Source of the DNA: Adiantum capillus-veneris
Taxonomy: Eukaryota > Streptophyta > Polypodiopsida > Polypodiales > Pteridaceae
DNA: 64,000 nt
Assembly (NCBI GenBank): GCA_014529385.2
Contig: CM043955.1
Location: 150,053,640 to 150,117,639, forward strand
Direction: 5' to 3'
This document shows, one piece after another, positions 46,455-56,938 of this stretch. The notes below the pieces were generated by a model that saw only the letters and a list, made by a program, of their open reading frames with translations, was not told the origin of the DNA and made no database searches. Positions within the stretch are counted from its first letter, which is position 1; each line of letters begins with the position of its first letter. The position numbers and the translations under genes were made by a program.

Positions 46455-46869
46455 TGGAAGGCTGCACTTTGCATTTTCTTTCCAATATGCCAATATGGGG
46501 ACCTGCAGCACTTGCAAGTCGAGCTCGCGACCCATTATAGAATTAAAAAAAACTTTGCCGCCTCTTGGTGCATTGGTTCGATTGCGTCAGCAGCCCTGCC
46601 TCGCGCTTACACCTTGCCAACGCCCCCTACCCTTGGTTGTGCCTACCTACCTGCATCGCGCCCCTGGTTGCCTGGTTGGTCACCTTGCCCCACGCAGCCT
46701 CTCGTCAAGGATCTTGCCAAATTCCGTCTAATCCGCATTTTTGAGAATCGGCTATTCACCCTAGAGTCTAGCTCTCACGCCCATAAGAGTAGAGTAATCA
46801 ACGACGCTAACCATGTCGCCCCGTTGGGCTTACTATTAGGTCAGACGATCTTCATAATTTTAAATAAAA
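46455..46869. other. Spacer, nothing recognised
   Basis: GC-richer DNA between the SINE and the following tRNA-like segment; open frames on the plus strand (46495-46731, 46512-47015) have no supporting motif. Confidence 0.35.
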
Positions 46870-47080
46870 ATAGTTCTACCTCCACCCCACCCACCCTCGT
46901 TACTATTGGACACCTCCTTTTGGGAGGTGGGATCAATGGCTCACAATCACCAGTTGATTGTGACCGTTGGATTGCCTATGGAATGCAAAAGTTTCCCACT
47001 TTTTCGGATCCTTGAACCCACTAACCTCTCCCCCATGGACTTGACTCTAACCACTAGGCTATTGCTCGTTCGTTGAAAGG
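46870..47080 (-). mobile_element. Possible second tRNA-related SINE
   Basis: The minus strand shows an A-box-like TAGCCTAGTGGTTAGAG (plus 47045-47061) and a B-box-like GGGTTCAAGGATCC (plus 47006-47019), then two short hairpins (CACCTCC/GGAGGTG; CAATCA/TGATTG) and an A/T-rich TTTTTATTTAAAATT near 46870. No target duplication was found and the B box has extra bases, so it may be an old copy. Confidence 0.4.
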
Positions 47081-47124
47081 TGTGTGTGTGGTAAGTTTAT
47101 AGATCACGACGTCGCGGACAAGTT

Positions 47125-47325
47125 TACACCTAGTTTACACGTAGTTCACACCGAGTTCTCATTGAGTTCAAACCAAATTTGGTGTGGTGTGCAGACCCTC
47201 CCCAGCTCACACCAAGATCACACTTTGTTCATGTTGAGTTCACACCGAGTTCATACCAAATTCGGTGTGGTGCACATACCTCCCGAGTTCACTCTTAGTT
47301 CACACCTAGTTCACACGGCGATTGG
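47125..47325 (+). repeat. GAGTTCACACC-type tandem repeats
   Basis: The 10-12 base motif (G/T)AGTT(C)ACACC recurs about ten times, arranged in two larger units that each contain ACCAAAT(T)TGGTGTGGTG (about 47173 and 47257). No gene. Confidence 0.75.
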
Positions 47326-47375
47326 ACGGCACGGATTTCACCCGCCTCACGACGCCTACTGTGGGCCATTGATCC

Positions 47376-47434
47376 CACAGTTAGGTGGGTGGGGCCTCGT
47401 CAATTAGTGACGAAACCCCACCCACCTAACTGTG
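47376..47434. other. Perfect 19-bp inverted repeat with nested inner stem
   Basis: CACAGTTAGGTGGGTGGGG at 47376-47394 is exactly reverse-complemented at 47416-47434. Inside, TCGTCA (47397-47402) pairs with TGACGA (47408-47413) around a 5-base loop ATTAG. Together they form one long hairpin about 1.1 kb downstream of the HUH gene. It could be an element terminus, a replication-origin hairpin, or a transcription-end structure. Confidence 0.9.
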
Positions 47435-48088
47435 CGTGCCACTTCGACGTCACGCGTCAAGGGTGCCCCCCCACACATCGGCGAATGCTACCTTCCTTTT
47501 CAAAGTAAAACATACTACCTTTTGTTTTCCTTCAAAGTTCAAGGGGCACCTTTTTAGATTCCATCAAAAGAAATCATTCCAAATCGTAACAACAATTATT
47601 AGATCGTAAAGATCTAATAATTGGGAGGACCCTCTGGGTCTATTCTTGTTGATTACATTAATTAACGTTCAAGATTCTCTTTCGCCAAGATTGCAAAGGG
47701 AAAAGAAACAGTCTTGTTGCCTGTTCGTATGGACAATGTCTGATGCTCAAGAGTCAAGTGTTCACATGGTTACGGCCAATGATACACGAAAAAAACCTAT
47801 GGATTTGTGGATATCGCTTCACTATCGAAAATAGAATCAACAAACAAAAATAAAACTGTGCATTTTGTTTCAACTATGAGAATAGAATCAGCACACGAAA
47901 ACAAAATTATGCATTGTCGTATTGATTGTTTAATCATCCGGTACATGACTTCGTTAGCTGACCCGGGAACAAATATTACAGAACCGAACCAGTCGTTATC
48001 GTGGGTATGCTGAACAATGTAGATATTACATAACCAAGCAAGTTATCGTCTTGCTTGTTGCGATACAAAAATGATGTTGAAATAGGTA
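47435..48088. other. Spacer between hairpin and coiled-coil ORF
   Basis: No gene recognised. A short inverted sequence around TTATTAGATCGTAAAGATCTAATAA (47596-47620) forms a second hairpin. Confidence 0.45.
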
Positions 48089-48454
48089 TCATATTGTAGC
48101 CCTCGTTAAGAGGTTCGAGAGCCTGCAAATTATTGCATTGAGCTTGTTCAACTGGCTTTTCAGCTGTGTCACTACGCCTCGCAAGGTAAAGATTTGCTCC
48201 TCCAATTTGACGACCTGTACATCAGCAAGATTTGTTGCATAATTGTCGATGGCGTCTTTCAAGCTATGCACAGCAGCGATTAGGTCTGAGCGTAGAGAAT
48301 GGCGGTTGTTCGTCTCATCTCCAACAACCTCTGTCAAAACAGCGATCAAAATGTCATGCATTCTATCAATGCGTTGATCTTCGATAGCACCAAAAGAGTC
48401 CTCTGTTTGTGTCTCCTGAAATTCAGCCAGCTGGTTCTCATCATGCTCATCCAT
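48089..48454 (-). CDS. Small coiled-coil protein next to HUH gene
   Basis: From the ATG at 48454, 121 residues: an acidic, Gln/Glu-rich start (MDEHDENQLAEFQETQTEDS), an ILIAVLTEVV helix, then a heptad-like C-terminus (VKLEEQIFTLRGVVTQLKSQ). A CTCTATACAG acceptor-like sequence stands just before the ATG, so it could be a 3' exon of the neighbouring gene, but I found no phase-compatible donor. It lies 82 bp past that gene's stop on the same strand. No family is recognised; its role is unknown. Confidence 0.45.
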   Translation of the reverse strand: MDEHDENQLAEFQETQTEDSFGAIEDQRIDRMHDILIAVLTEVVGDETNNRHSLRSDLIAAVHSLKDAIDNYATNLADVQVVKLEEQIFTLRGVVTQLKSQLNKLNAIICRLSNLLTRATI

Positions 48455-48535
48455 GCTTGCCCTGTATAGAGAAAGTTCGACACTCAGCAAAACAATTTGT
48501 GAGTAGCATGAAAAGAACAAGAATCAACTCAACTG

Positions 48536-49598
48536 TCAAGCAACTGTAGTGACATTAGTGCGATGAACTAGAGGGACAAAGTCGTTGCCTATTTGTGCAT
48601 CGCTTAGCTCAGTGTCGACATTGTGATTCTCAACACTTGCTGGTGATGGGCTGCAAAACAGATTTACTGGCATAAAAAAAAGAAAAATTGGAAAGCATTG
48701 TGTGAATCACAAGTTGCATACCTATGTCTTTCTTTCCATCTGGAGAAAAACCAGTTTTCTCGTGGATCATTAGCAACGAAAATGCTAACAATATCTTCGT
48801 ATGTTGTGCACGATGGGTAGATCATACAGTTCCAAAGAGATTTTATCTTTGCCATTTCCATTCCACGTCCTTGATGTGGAGTTATCCACGAGGACGACGG
48901 GTAATATTTTCCTGTCTTGATCATCCTATGCACCGTCGACAAGAAGTCGTTTCCAATCGGGTGCCGTAGTTTGAACTTCCAAAACATCAATGCTCTATCG
49001 AATATATTTACTGGTGTCAAGCATACTCTATTTTTTAGCTCATCAGCTTCGTACAAAGTATAGAGCTCTACGCCTTTGTTGACATCAGCAGAACTAATGT
49101 TATGCATAACTTTCCTAAAGTGTGGCTCATCTTGTTCCTTCAGGCAATACCCGAGCATCCCTCGAATGTATGCATTTTGTGCTGTTTTAGCCCTCGACAC
49201 AACACCATCCCGCCTGCAGGAGCCACCCGGTCCCAACCCAAGTATGCCTTGATATTCTTGTTGATAGCTATTAATGACGTTGCCCACAACCGTGCAACCA
49301 TTTGGAAATGAAGGTGCAATGCAGTCCCCCCCCTCTCCAATGCACAAATCCCAACTAGACATTCGTTCTCAAAAAATGACTTCATGCATCCCAACAACAT
49401 CGCATCTATGTCATCACCCCCAACAGAGATGGTTACACTAACTTCCATGACTCTAGTACTCGGGCAAGGGTGATTAGCATTATTACCGCTTGCATTAGTT
49501 CGCTCCAAACCCTCTACTGCTCTTGATCTTCTCCTCTTTCGGACAGGAGGGTTATCACAGTCATCCCTAGCTCTAGCTTCTGTCTTCAAACGTGCCAT
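48536..49598 (-). pseudogene. HUH (Rep-type, single-Tyr) endonuclease gene, intron, one frameshift
   Basis: Exon 1 49598-48722, intron 48721-48651 (AG|GTATGC...TTTGCAG), exon 2 48650-48536. An N-terminal basic patch VRKRRRSR (residues 19-26) looks like a nuclear signal. VSVTISVGG (53-61) suits motif 1; ALHLHFQMV (94-102) is the HUH metal-binding motif with His95 and His97; GYCLKEQ at about 150 gives YxxK with the nicking Tyr. The frame changes between HTFEG and MLGYC at about 49158, by one missing base; this single change also makes the exon phases fit, giving about 330 residues. No Walker A helicase is seen. Such enzymes start rolling-circle replication or transposition of single-stranded DNA. 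Relatives could be Replitron-type transposons or Rep proteins of circular DNAs. The frameshift suggests an inactive copy, unless it is a sequencing error. Confidence 0.68.
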
Positions 49599-52139
49599 GT
49601 TGACTACCTATGACCAATACAACAAGCTGTATCTGAATTCTACACACGCAGCAGTACAAGTGTGCTTGCACAGCATACAACAGATTTCTATAATCGACAC
49701 AGGGAGTTGCACAAGATGCATTTTGAAGCAAAAGTGCATTGCACATAAGTTTGCAGGAAATCAGAGAGACTCCCGCATACACTCCCCAATCTGTGTCAGA
49801 CAATCACCAAGTCCTTGGCAGGGTCGACTCCTGGTCCAGCTTTGACAAGCCGCTTTGCCCCTGCGCAGTCAGCGATACTATTTCCGTCCACTTCTGGTCC
49901 AGCACGATCTGCGCGCACGTCATCAGCTTTTAGAAGAGATTTTGCCCCTAAAAAACAGACAGGTGAGCTGCCCTTGGGCATCGCCAGAAGCCGCCAGGTG
50001 GTCCGGACGTGTCCACACCCGTCTCTAACAACCGCCATCCGATGCCTGCACCTCGACGACTTTCCTTCACGAAGCGCACAGGATCTACCCAGATTATCCA
50101 AAATTAACCTTAAACCAAAAATTGGCCGGGCCTACTGGCTTTTATTAGTACTTGGCAATTCCAATGGTATCCAAAAAGATTCCCTTTTTTTCATCATCTA
50201 AATTTAGAACTTAGAGGAAAGGGAGCCACAGTTGAAGGGCCCTTAAGACCCACTGTAAATCGTGCGATGGTGGTGTTGCAAAAAAGTGGACCATCTAGTG
50301 CCCGTTTAAATTGCATTTTGAGCATGTGGGGGTGGTTGAAGCACCCCCCAACAAACCTTCAGAACCCGTCACCTGGTCATCTTAGGCAAACGATCTCTCC
50401 TATTGCGATGCACACACACGCTATGGTGCACTATTACCAAGGTTAATGGGCCCTTCTCCTACGCCTTTAAAGAGCATATGTGGTGGCCCTCTTAGGGGGC
50501 TATAGTCTTGTGACATCAAACTAAAGGCCCTTCACATTTCGACCTACAACATCTACAAGAACCCATGCAGAATTGTTGGGGTCTTGATCCCATAGAAGAG
50601 TACCTTTGACTGCTTTTTCCAAAACGCCCATGTAAAAAGATATCCTGCAATGATGTTACACTGAGGATGTATTTGTAAACTGTCTATTACCTACCTAAGG
50701 GAATCTTACCCACTTAGACTTGGTCCGTTGTTCTCCTTTCATTATATACATCTTTCTTTTGGAAACAACGCTTGATTGAATTGAAAAGTAGAAGAAAGGT
50801 ATATATGGCAAAGAGAGTGGGAAAGAGGAAGCCCCATGGTCTAAAGGCATACAAAAAAGGGGTAGAAGGAAAAGCAATCAGGCAACTTGGGAGGTAGTGT
50901 ACAAAATGTATCTCAGATAACAACATCCCATAGGTAACAAGAAAAATATGACCAATAACAAGATGGATCATTTGGCATCCATAATGGAAAGTAATTTACC
51001 GGCTTTATGGTATATACAAATTGTAGAAAGATCATTTCGAATAGATCAGAGGGCTCATGAGGGATTATATCAACACAATGCAAGAGCTCCAATAGGAAAT
51101 ACTTCACTTGGGGAAGCAAATTACTTTGGAGCAAATGGCCATTATAATTTGGCTCAATTGCCTCCCCAGTACACCAACGTCTAGTCCTTCTTTACATGCC
51201 AAGCAAACATCCACGAGGGATCATATCAACAAAATGCAAGAGCTCCGATAGGGAAGCTCCGATAGGGAAGCTCCATATTTGGGTTTCCACCTTATGTTTG
51301 TGCTTGAATTGTGCAAGTTGTGCATGAACATGGTTTTCATTGATTATTTAGTCTCTATTCAGGCCCTTAACAAGGAGGAAAGAGGTGGCATGGTGGACCA
51401 AGGTCTCTATGAGCCTTGAGAATTTTCCTCAATTATAGGCACTCCTATAGGTTATTTGTGGAACTATAGGTTTGGCTACTTGACTACCGATACTCTTCAT
51501 TGTGCATTTCAAGAGCCTATGATTTAGGGCTTTCCCAATGATGGGAGTGAACAAGGCTAGTGTAGTTTTTGCAAGTGTGGGAAGCATTAGAGAAAGAGCT
51601 ATTCCAAAGCATTCTATGCAATGGGCTTTTGCACTTTTGGTGGTTGTTCGCTCCGACCATTTTGGACCTATGTAGACCATCCCCTAGAGGATCTTTCTAC
51701 TTTATGTTGTTGGTGGATGTTACCATATATGTGGTAGTAATGTGTGTGAACACACTTTGAACTGTCTTTTCCCTCACTAGGAGGTCTTTTCCCCTGTGCA
51801 TTAAATATACGCCCATCACTCTAGGGCTGACTTATCTTTCAATTTGCTCACTAAGAAATACACTCTCTATTGTGTGCCTTGATCTTCTTCATCTTTTCTA
51901 AATTGTGTGTGCGCCCCCCTTAAAAACCTAATTCCAACTTATCTTTCTATTTGCTCACTAAGCAATACACTCTCTATTGTGTGCCTTGAGCTTCTTCATC
52001 TTCTCCAAGCAGTGTGCATGCCCTTACAATCCTAATTCCAACCATTCTTATCATAGCAGGTCATGTTCTTTTGGTACTATCACCAACACCCCTTTGTGCA
52101 AGTTCTCAGATTAAATTATTTGTGAAGCACACTATTACT
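49599..52139. other. Intergenic DNA, no recognised gene
   Basis: The part up to 50200 is GC-richer and may hold the 5' end of the HUH gene or its element. ORFs at 49815-50201 (+) and 50948-51184 (+) lack motifs. Short repeats: a GGGAT(T/C)ATATCAACA(C/A)AATGCAAGAGCTCC block at about 51060 and 51218, CTCCGATAGGGAAG twice near 51244-51272, and the tandem repeat at 51831-52044. Confidence 0.45.
51831..52044 (+). repeat. 107-bp direct repeat before Copia C2
   Basis: CTTATCTTTC...CTAATTCCAA at 51831-51937 is repeated at 51938-52044 with moderate divergence. It may be the end of the C2 LTR or its leader, since C2 gag begins shortly after; no primer binding site is visible to confirm that. Confidence 0.8.
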
Positions 52140-53252
52140 CCTCACACATTCGCTCAGCTAAATCAGCAAAACAGGCTTGAGATACTCCTGGTGGCCTTTA
52201 TGCAAGTCAGAATGAGGCAAAAATTGCATTGTTGTGTAAAGAGCTAGAGTCAAAGATTATGCAATAGGAAGATGACATGGACACTTTTCTTGCCGGTATC
52301 AAGGATATCAATGAGGAACTCATTTCCACGGGTGAACTTATTTTTGACAGTTCAGTTGTACAGATTTTTCTTGATGCATTGCCATAGACATTTTTTTCAA
52401 TACTTGGAGGCTTATGACATAAGGAAACCCTCAAGCTATCACGTTTGATGCATTGTGCACATAATTTCACATAGGAGTCACTTTCAATAAATAACAGGGC
52501 TAAAAAACGTGCAGTTGACCCGGCTTTTGTAGCTTCTCAAAGAGAAAGTGGTAATAGCAATGTAGCCACTACTTGAGCTTCTTCTATGAGAAGTAGGGCA
52601 CCTATGTCTAGTGCTTCTGTTGGTAGCAACTCGTTTGGGAATTCTGGTGAAAAAGAAAAGAAGAAGATTCATTGCCATTATTGCAAGGCAAATGATCACT
52701 TGCTCACTTGATCAAGCACTGTCTCAAGTTGAAGGCCAAAGAAGCCAAGAAGAAAGAGACCGGATTCTTTACTAGTGCAACTATTGCAAAATCTTCTGTA
52801 AATGTAGATCGTGATGTTGATGTAGATGCAAAATGGGAATTTAGTGTAGAATGTACTTATGATCCTTCTTTCTATGATGCATGTATGTCAGTTTCTATAG
52901 AGTCACATGTTTGGAACTTTGATAGTGATGCTACAAAGCACATTCTTTCTCATCGCAACTCGTTTACCTCTCTCTTGGCTTTCCCTTGCGGGAATATTTT
53001 CACTTGTGCCAACAATGCCTCTTATCTAGTCAAGCAAGTTGGAAAAATTGTGCTAACTGTTGCGAATGGTAGTTCTTTCACACTTGTTGATGCACGTTAT
53101 GTAATAGGGATATAAAATAACCTTTTGTCTCTATTTGCACTTGCAAGACTTGGTCTTGTTGTCAAATTTTGTGGATGATACATGTATAATTCATGATCTC
53201 AAATCTAGCAATGAAATTGTTCCATCTGGCATTTTGTGCCTTGGACTGTATA
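52140..53252 (+). pseudogene. Copia C2 gag and protease, interrupted by B2
   Basis: Gag: AKSAKQA, LYASQNEAKIALLCKELESK, EDDMDTFLAGIKDINEELIS and IFLDALP, the UBN2 pattern, with stops at 52267 and 52384. Nucleocapsid: CHYCKANDHLLT (degraded CCHC) near 52675. Protease: VWNFDSDATKHILSHRNSF (W-x-x-D-S-x-A-T-x-H, with Asp for the usual Gly), then LTVANGSSFTLVDARYV and NLLSLFALARLGLVVKF. The frame breaks where the B2 LTR starts at 53253; the continuation is to the right of B2 and outside the window. Confidence 0.85.
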
Positions 53253-53495
53253 TGTGTGCTCCTTGCCGCACTGTCGAAGCAAGGGACTTGCCGATACACC
53301 GTGTGCGAGCCACAAATGGCTCCAAGCACACAACAAGACTAATCTAGCAAGCTCAAGAGAGCAAAGGGTGTTTCACTCACCGCTCTACGCTCGCCTTCGT
53401 GGTGGATTCCTCGCCGCGATGAAGAAGAAGCTACAGTCGTGCCGCGCTCAACCGCTTCGCCGCCGTCGTGCCTTCGTAATGCTCGATCGCACACA

Positions 53496-53592
<97 letters not shown>

Positions 53593-53909
53593 ACACACAC
53601 ACACACGAGGAGGGGAAGAAGAAGAAGATGGAGATGGAGATGGAGCAAGAGCACTCTTCTATTGCACAAATGAGAGAATGAGTGAATTTTAGGTTTAGTT
53701 GGCTTTTATATGAGCTCACCCCATTCACACTTGGGCGCCCATGCTTAGCCAACTAATCCCTTGAATGTCCCAGTTAGAGTGCGCCTCTGATCGGCGATCA
53801 CTCTTACCCTTTTCCTATTGGTCCAACAAGCCCGGTACCTGACTCTACCAAATACATAATACACGTCCGTCGTAGGTGATGGGGTGTCCGTGAGCCGTGA
53901 GGGTTAACA
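53253..53909 (-). repeat. 3' LTR of B2 (657 bp)
   Basis: Starts TGTGTGCTCCTTGCC and ends GGGTTAACA. It differs from B1 LTRs in the first 35 bases and by an expanded (CT)n(CA)n tract at 53503-53606. Confidence 0.9.
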
Positions 53910-53921
53910 TGCCCCCCTTCC

Positions 53922-55282
53922 TGATGTAGATTCCGTCCTCGGAAGCTATTGAGTTGAAGCTCGTTCGTCGAGGTGGAAGAGCATTTGAGATTAATGTCCT
54001 TAGCCTTCTTCATTCACTGCAAAATCAAACAACATTGGCACAGTAATTGCATTCTCATAAGTGATTAAAAAGCATATGCAGTTTTAGGTAGACAAATTGA
54101 TTGGTAAAATAATTTCAAACAATTTGTCAGCAATGAACATTAAATTGCAATGTAATCAAATGCATAAACAGATGTAAAGGTAAAAAATTAAACAAGTCTG
54201 GGGTCGCTAATTTGACGATCGAAAGGCACTAGAGATCGAATATTAATACCATGGGTAAGCTTCTCAATTTTCTCTGGTCAATTAAGTTGTTTAATCGCGA
54301 GAGCCAAGTATTCATGTTCGAGGGCTGACTAGAGGCTATATCTAGAAGACCTTGTAGTTAAGCTACCATAAAAGGAATTTCTCATGAAATCATCGCCTGA
54401 CTGATTACTTTTTCTTTGACCCCCCAAAGTCTTTTCACAGTGATTCAATTTTGATGTGTGTGCTTATTTTGTATGCCTTGGGCTTTTTGCTTTTCAAGTA
54501 AAAGTGCCCATACTGGGAACCTCTAGGGCTCTAGTACCATAAGCAATACATGTGAGTGAAGTACCAAATCAAGCTGAGATTTCTCTTCCAGTTTAAGATT
54601 TTACAGTGTGGCACTTTGATTTTTTGTTTGTTCTTTTTCAGCATTTTAATTTTGTAACTTTGGGGGGTCATATAACACTGATACATCTCCCCAGGTTCAT
54701 CACACTAGTAAACTCCCTTTATAATACTTAAGCTAAAGGTCAATAGGGTCAAGCCCACTAGAAAGCCCTAGTACATTTCACACAATGCTGCCTAAATCGG
54801 ATTAAGAACCTAAGTAACCATTAATTATTAGGAAGGCATTCCCCATGGTATTAAGAGAAGATTTCTAACACCTAACTTGGTCAAACTAGTTTGTCGGACT
54901 GCTTGATTTTTAAACCTAGACAAGTGATTATGACAAAAAATTACATTGAATTAAATGTTTGATACTAAGAAAATGCGGTGAATATTAGGCTACCAATCAC
55001 AATTAAAGCTGACAATCATAGATGCAAAAAAGATAAGGGGCAATGCTAATGGACAAGAAACACCTGTTTGTGTCGATGGTCGCGCTTGATTTGAAGAGTG
55101 AGTCGAGATAAAGATTCCATGAAGGTCCAAATCCTACCAATAGCAACACGCTCCTGTACACACTAGGAAACAAAAGGAATACCTCTAGGAGGCACATTAG
55201 TGGAAAAAGGTACCAACACTTATTGAACACAACAAAAAACATAAGGAACCCTAACCTAATTATTTGCACTCCCCCTAGAGAG
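53922..55282 (-). other. B2 3' non-coding region
   Basis: Collinear with 7337-8630 in B1 with scattered substitutions. No credible ORF (55003-55269 is not supported). Confidence 0.7.
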
Positions 55283-55630
55283 TCAAGGGAATAGGATATT
55301 GTAGAGGTTGGGGGGAAACCCTATGGCTAAACCCCTATCTTCGTCGTGGAGATAAACAGAGTCATCATCCATGAGACCATATGTGCCATCCGTGTAGTCG
55401 TGTAAATTTTCTTCTTCATCATAGGTGCCCATGTTTACTAAGAAGGTCACTAGACACCTATAGTCATCTTGGTCAAAAGGGTAGGCTTGTGCAATGGGAG
55501 AAACACTCTCTACTAAGTATGGATCAGACGTGGTCAAGAGACGTATCAGCCATTCTAACTCCTCAAAATTCCTCTCACATGCTAGCGTACCTATCAAATC
55601 CCATTCACATGCAAGCACTGGAAAGACCAT
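55283..55630 (-). CDS. Small acidic accessory ORF of B2
   Basis: 115 codons, intact: MVFPVLACEWDLIGTLACER, LEWLIRLLTTSDPYLVESVS, then a strongly acidic C-terminal half (YDEEENLHDYTDG, MDDDSVYLHDEDR). It lies downstream of the WxPK ORF on the same strand and has no counterpart in B1. It is not recognised; it could be an accessory protein or a captured host fragment. Confidence 0.45.
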   Translation of the reverse strand: MVFPVLACEWDLIGTLACERNFEELEWLIRLLTTSDPYLVESVSPIAQAYPFDQDDYRCLVTFLVNMGTYDEEENLHDYTDGTYGLMDDDSVYLHDEDRGLAIGFPPNLYNILFP

Positions 55631-55951
55631 GTGAAATATTTGTGAAAATTAACGAGGGTACCTCTCACCCAAGGCAGGAGTGGATGACTCTAGCATACTA
55701 GCCATATCTGTACACACAAATAGATGATGGTTAGAGTGCAAATATTACAAGGGTCGTGTTCTTGTGCATAATTTGTCTTTATGATTTGTGTTATGGCTCT
55801 TGCTCTTTTACTTTTTAATCTTGTTTTTGTGAGTATAAGGCTTTACATATACATTCCCTAAGATCGGAGATTAAGAGGTCAGGGAGAAAGGTTGAGAGGG
55901 AAGAAAGTGAATGATGGATGTCCACAAACACTCCCCTCTTCCTTGGGTAGA

Positions 55952-56938
55952 TCATACCATTTGAAATGATGTCGTCACCCTTTGAAACCAATTTTTCCAG
56001 TTGGTAATAGGTGAGGATTTTTGCCAGTAGTTTTCTATTACCCTAGGTGCCTCGTCAAGTTGCAAGGGTGGTAAGGTACTCTCCCAGGATCGAGCTTGAA
56101 GTGGTTCATCAGGTGATTCTTGAACATTGGGAGGTGTGGATTCTTTTGTAGCTTCATGGAGGTCCACTACTATAGATGGAGGCTGTGTAGAAGCTTTTAC
56201 CTCTATGGATGTATTACATGAGGAGCTAGAAGCTTTATGGAACTCCCCCCTTCCTGAGCTAGGTGGAATAAATTGGTTTTGCCTTGGAGCCCAAACTAGC
56301 TCTGGACTAGGTGTGTAGCATTCTGTGATCTTTCCCTTCCCACGGTCAGCCATTGGCTCTAGCGTTACAGTGTTTGACTCATATGGGTTTGTTGTCGATA
56401 GCGAAGGACACATTTTACGTTTAGGTACCCAAATTTGCTCATTTCCATCATAGTAGCATTGGGCTTCTAATAGTTGTTTTGGAATCCATCGTGATTTGGT
56501 CTTGACTCTCCTAGGGCGCGCTCTTGGTTTTCCCGAGAAATTTTTTCTTGGAATGGATGGGAGGGTTGAGGTAGTTGGAAGTAAGGCCTTGGGGACCCAT
56601 TGATATGTACTCTTAGGTCGTGCAGGTTGAGTACTTGCAATATTACTGCTTGCTGCAACTACAAGTGTTGAAGTGCTAGATTCATGGGTAGCCGGCAAAG
56701 ACGAGTTAACCACCTTGGCTTGTGAATGTTGGCTATCCTTCAACTTTGCTAGAGTTTGCAACGTAGGTGGCTTTTCTTGAATGATAGGGGTAAGAGTCGG
56801 TGGTCGCTTCGTGACACTACCAGTATCCCAATCAATAGTGCATTTGGTTGCCAACATCCACGTGCGTCCCAGGTTTACGTTGCCTTCCATAGCTCCTGCG
56901 GGCATGACTAGAAACCTCTGCACTATACTTCCATTGTC
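55952..56938 (-). CDS. B2 protease-2 C-terminal half and WxPK-repeat region
   Basis: In frame with the integrase ORF after a TAG at 56939-56941. It opens with DNGSIVQRFLVMPAG and NVNLGRTWMLATKCTIDW, matching the C-terminal (I/V)-L-G-R-x-W half of a retropepsin. Then come YQWVPKALL, SRWIPKQLLEAQCYY, EQIWVPKRKM and ELVWAPRQNQF, i.e. four W-(V/I/A)-P-(K/R) units as in B1, and a Ser/Pro-rich tail. Conservation of this ORF in both copies, in opposite structural contexts, suggests a needed function. No known family is recognised for the WxPK part. Confidence 0.7.
   Translation of the reverse strand, partial: DNGSIVQRFLVMPAGAMEGNVNLGRTWMLATKCTIDWDTGSVTKRPPTLTPIIQEKPPTLQTLAKLKDSQHSQAKVVNSSLPATHESSTSTLVVAASSNIASTQPARPKSTYQWVPKALLPTTSTLPSIPRKNFSGKPRARPRRVKTKSRWIPKQLLEAQCYYDGNEQIWVPKRKMCPSLSTTNPYESNTVTLEPMADRGKGKITECYTPSPELVWAPRQNQFIPPSSGRGEFHKASSSSCNTSIEVKASTQPPSIVVDLHEATKESTPPNVQESPDEPLQARSWESTLPPLQLDEAPRVIENYWQKSSPITNWKNWFQRVTTSFQMV

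Noticed and set aside
48536-49598. Integrated geminivirus Rep
   Set aside because: No helicase/Walker motif, an intron is present, and the sequence around the HUH and Tyr motifs does not look like the geminivirus pattern; kept as an unassigned HUH protein.
49815-50201. 128-codon plus-strand ORF near the HUH gene
   Set aside because: Composition looks like chance open frame in GC-rich DNA; no motif, and it ends in a low-complexity tail.
53236-53673. 145-codon ORF with poly(TH)
   Set aside because: It is translation of the B2 LTR and its (CA)n tract; the same type of ORF appears in each family B LTR.
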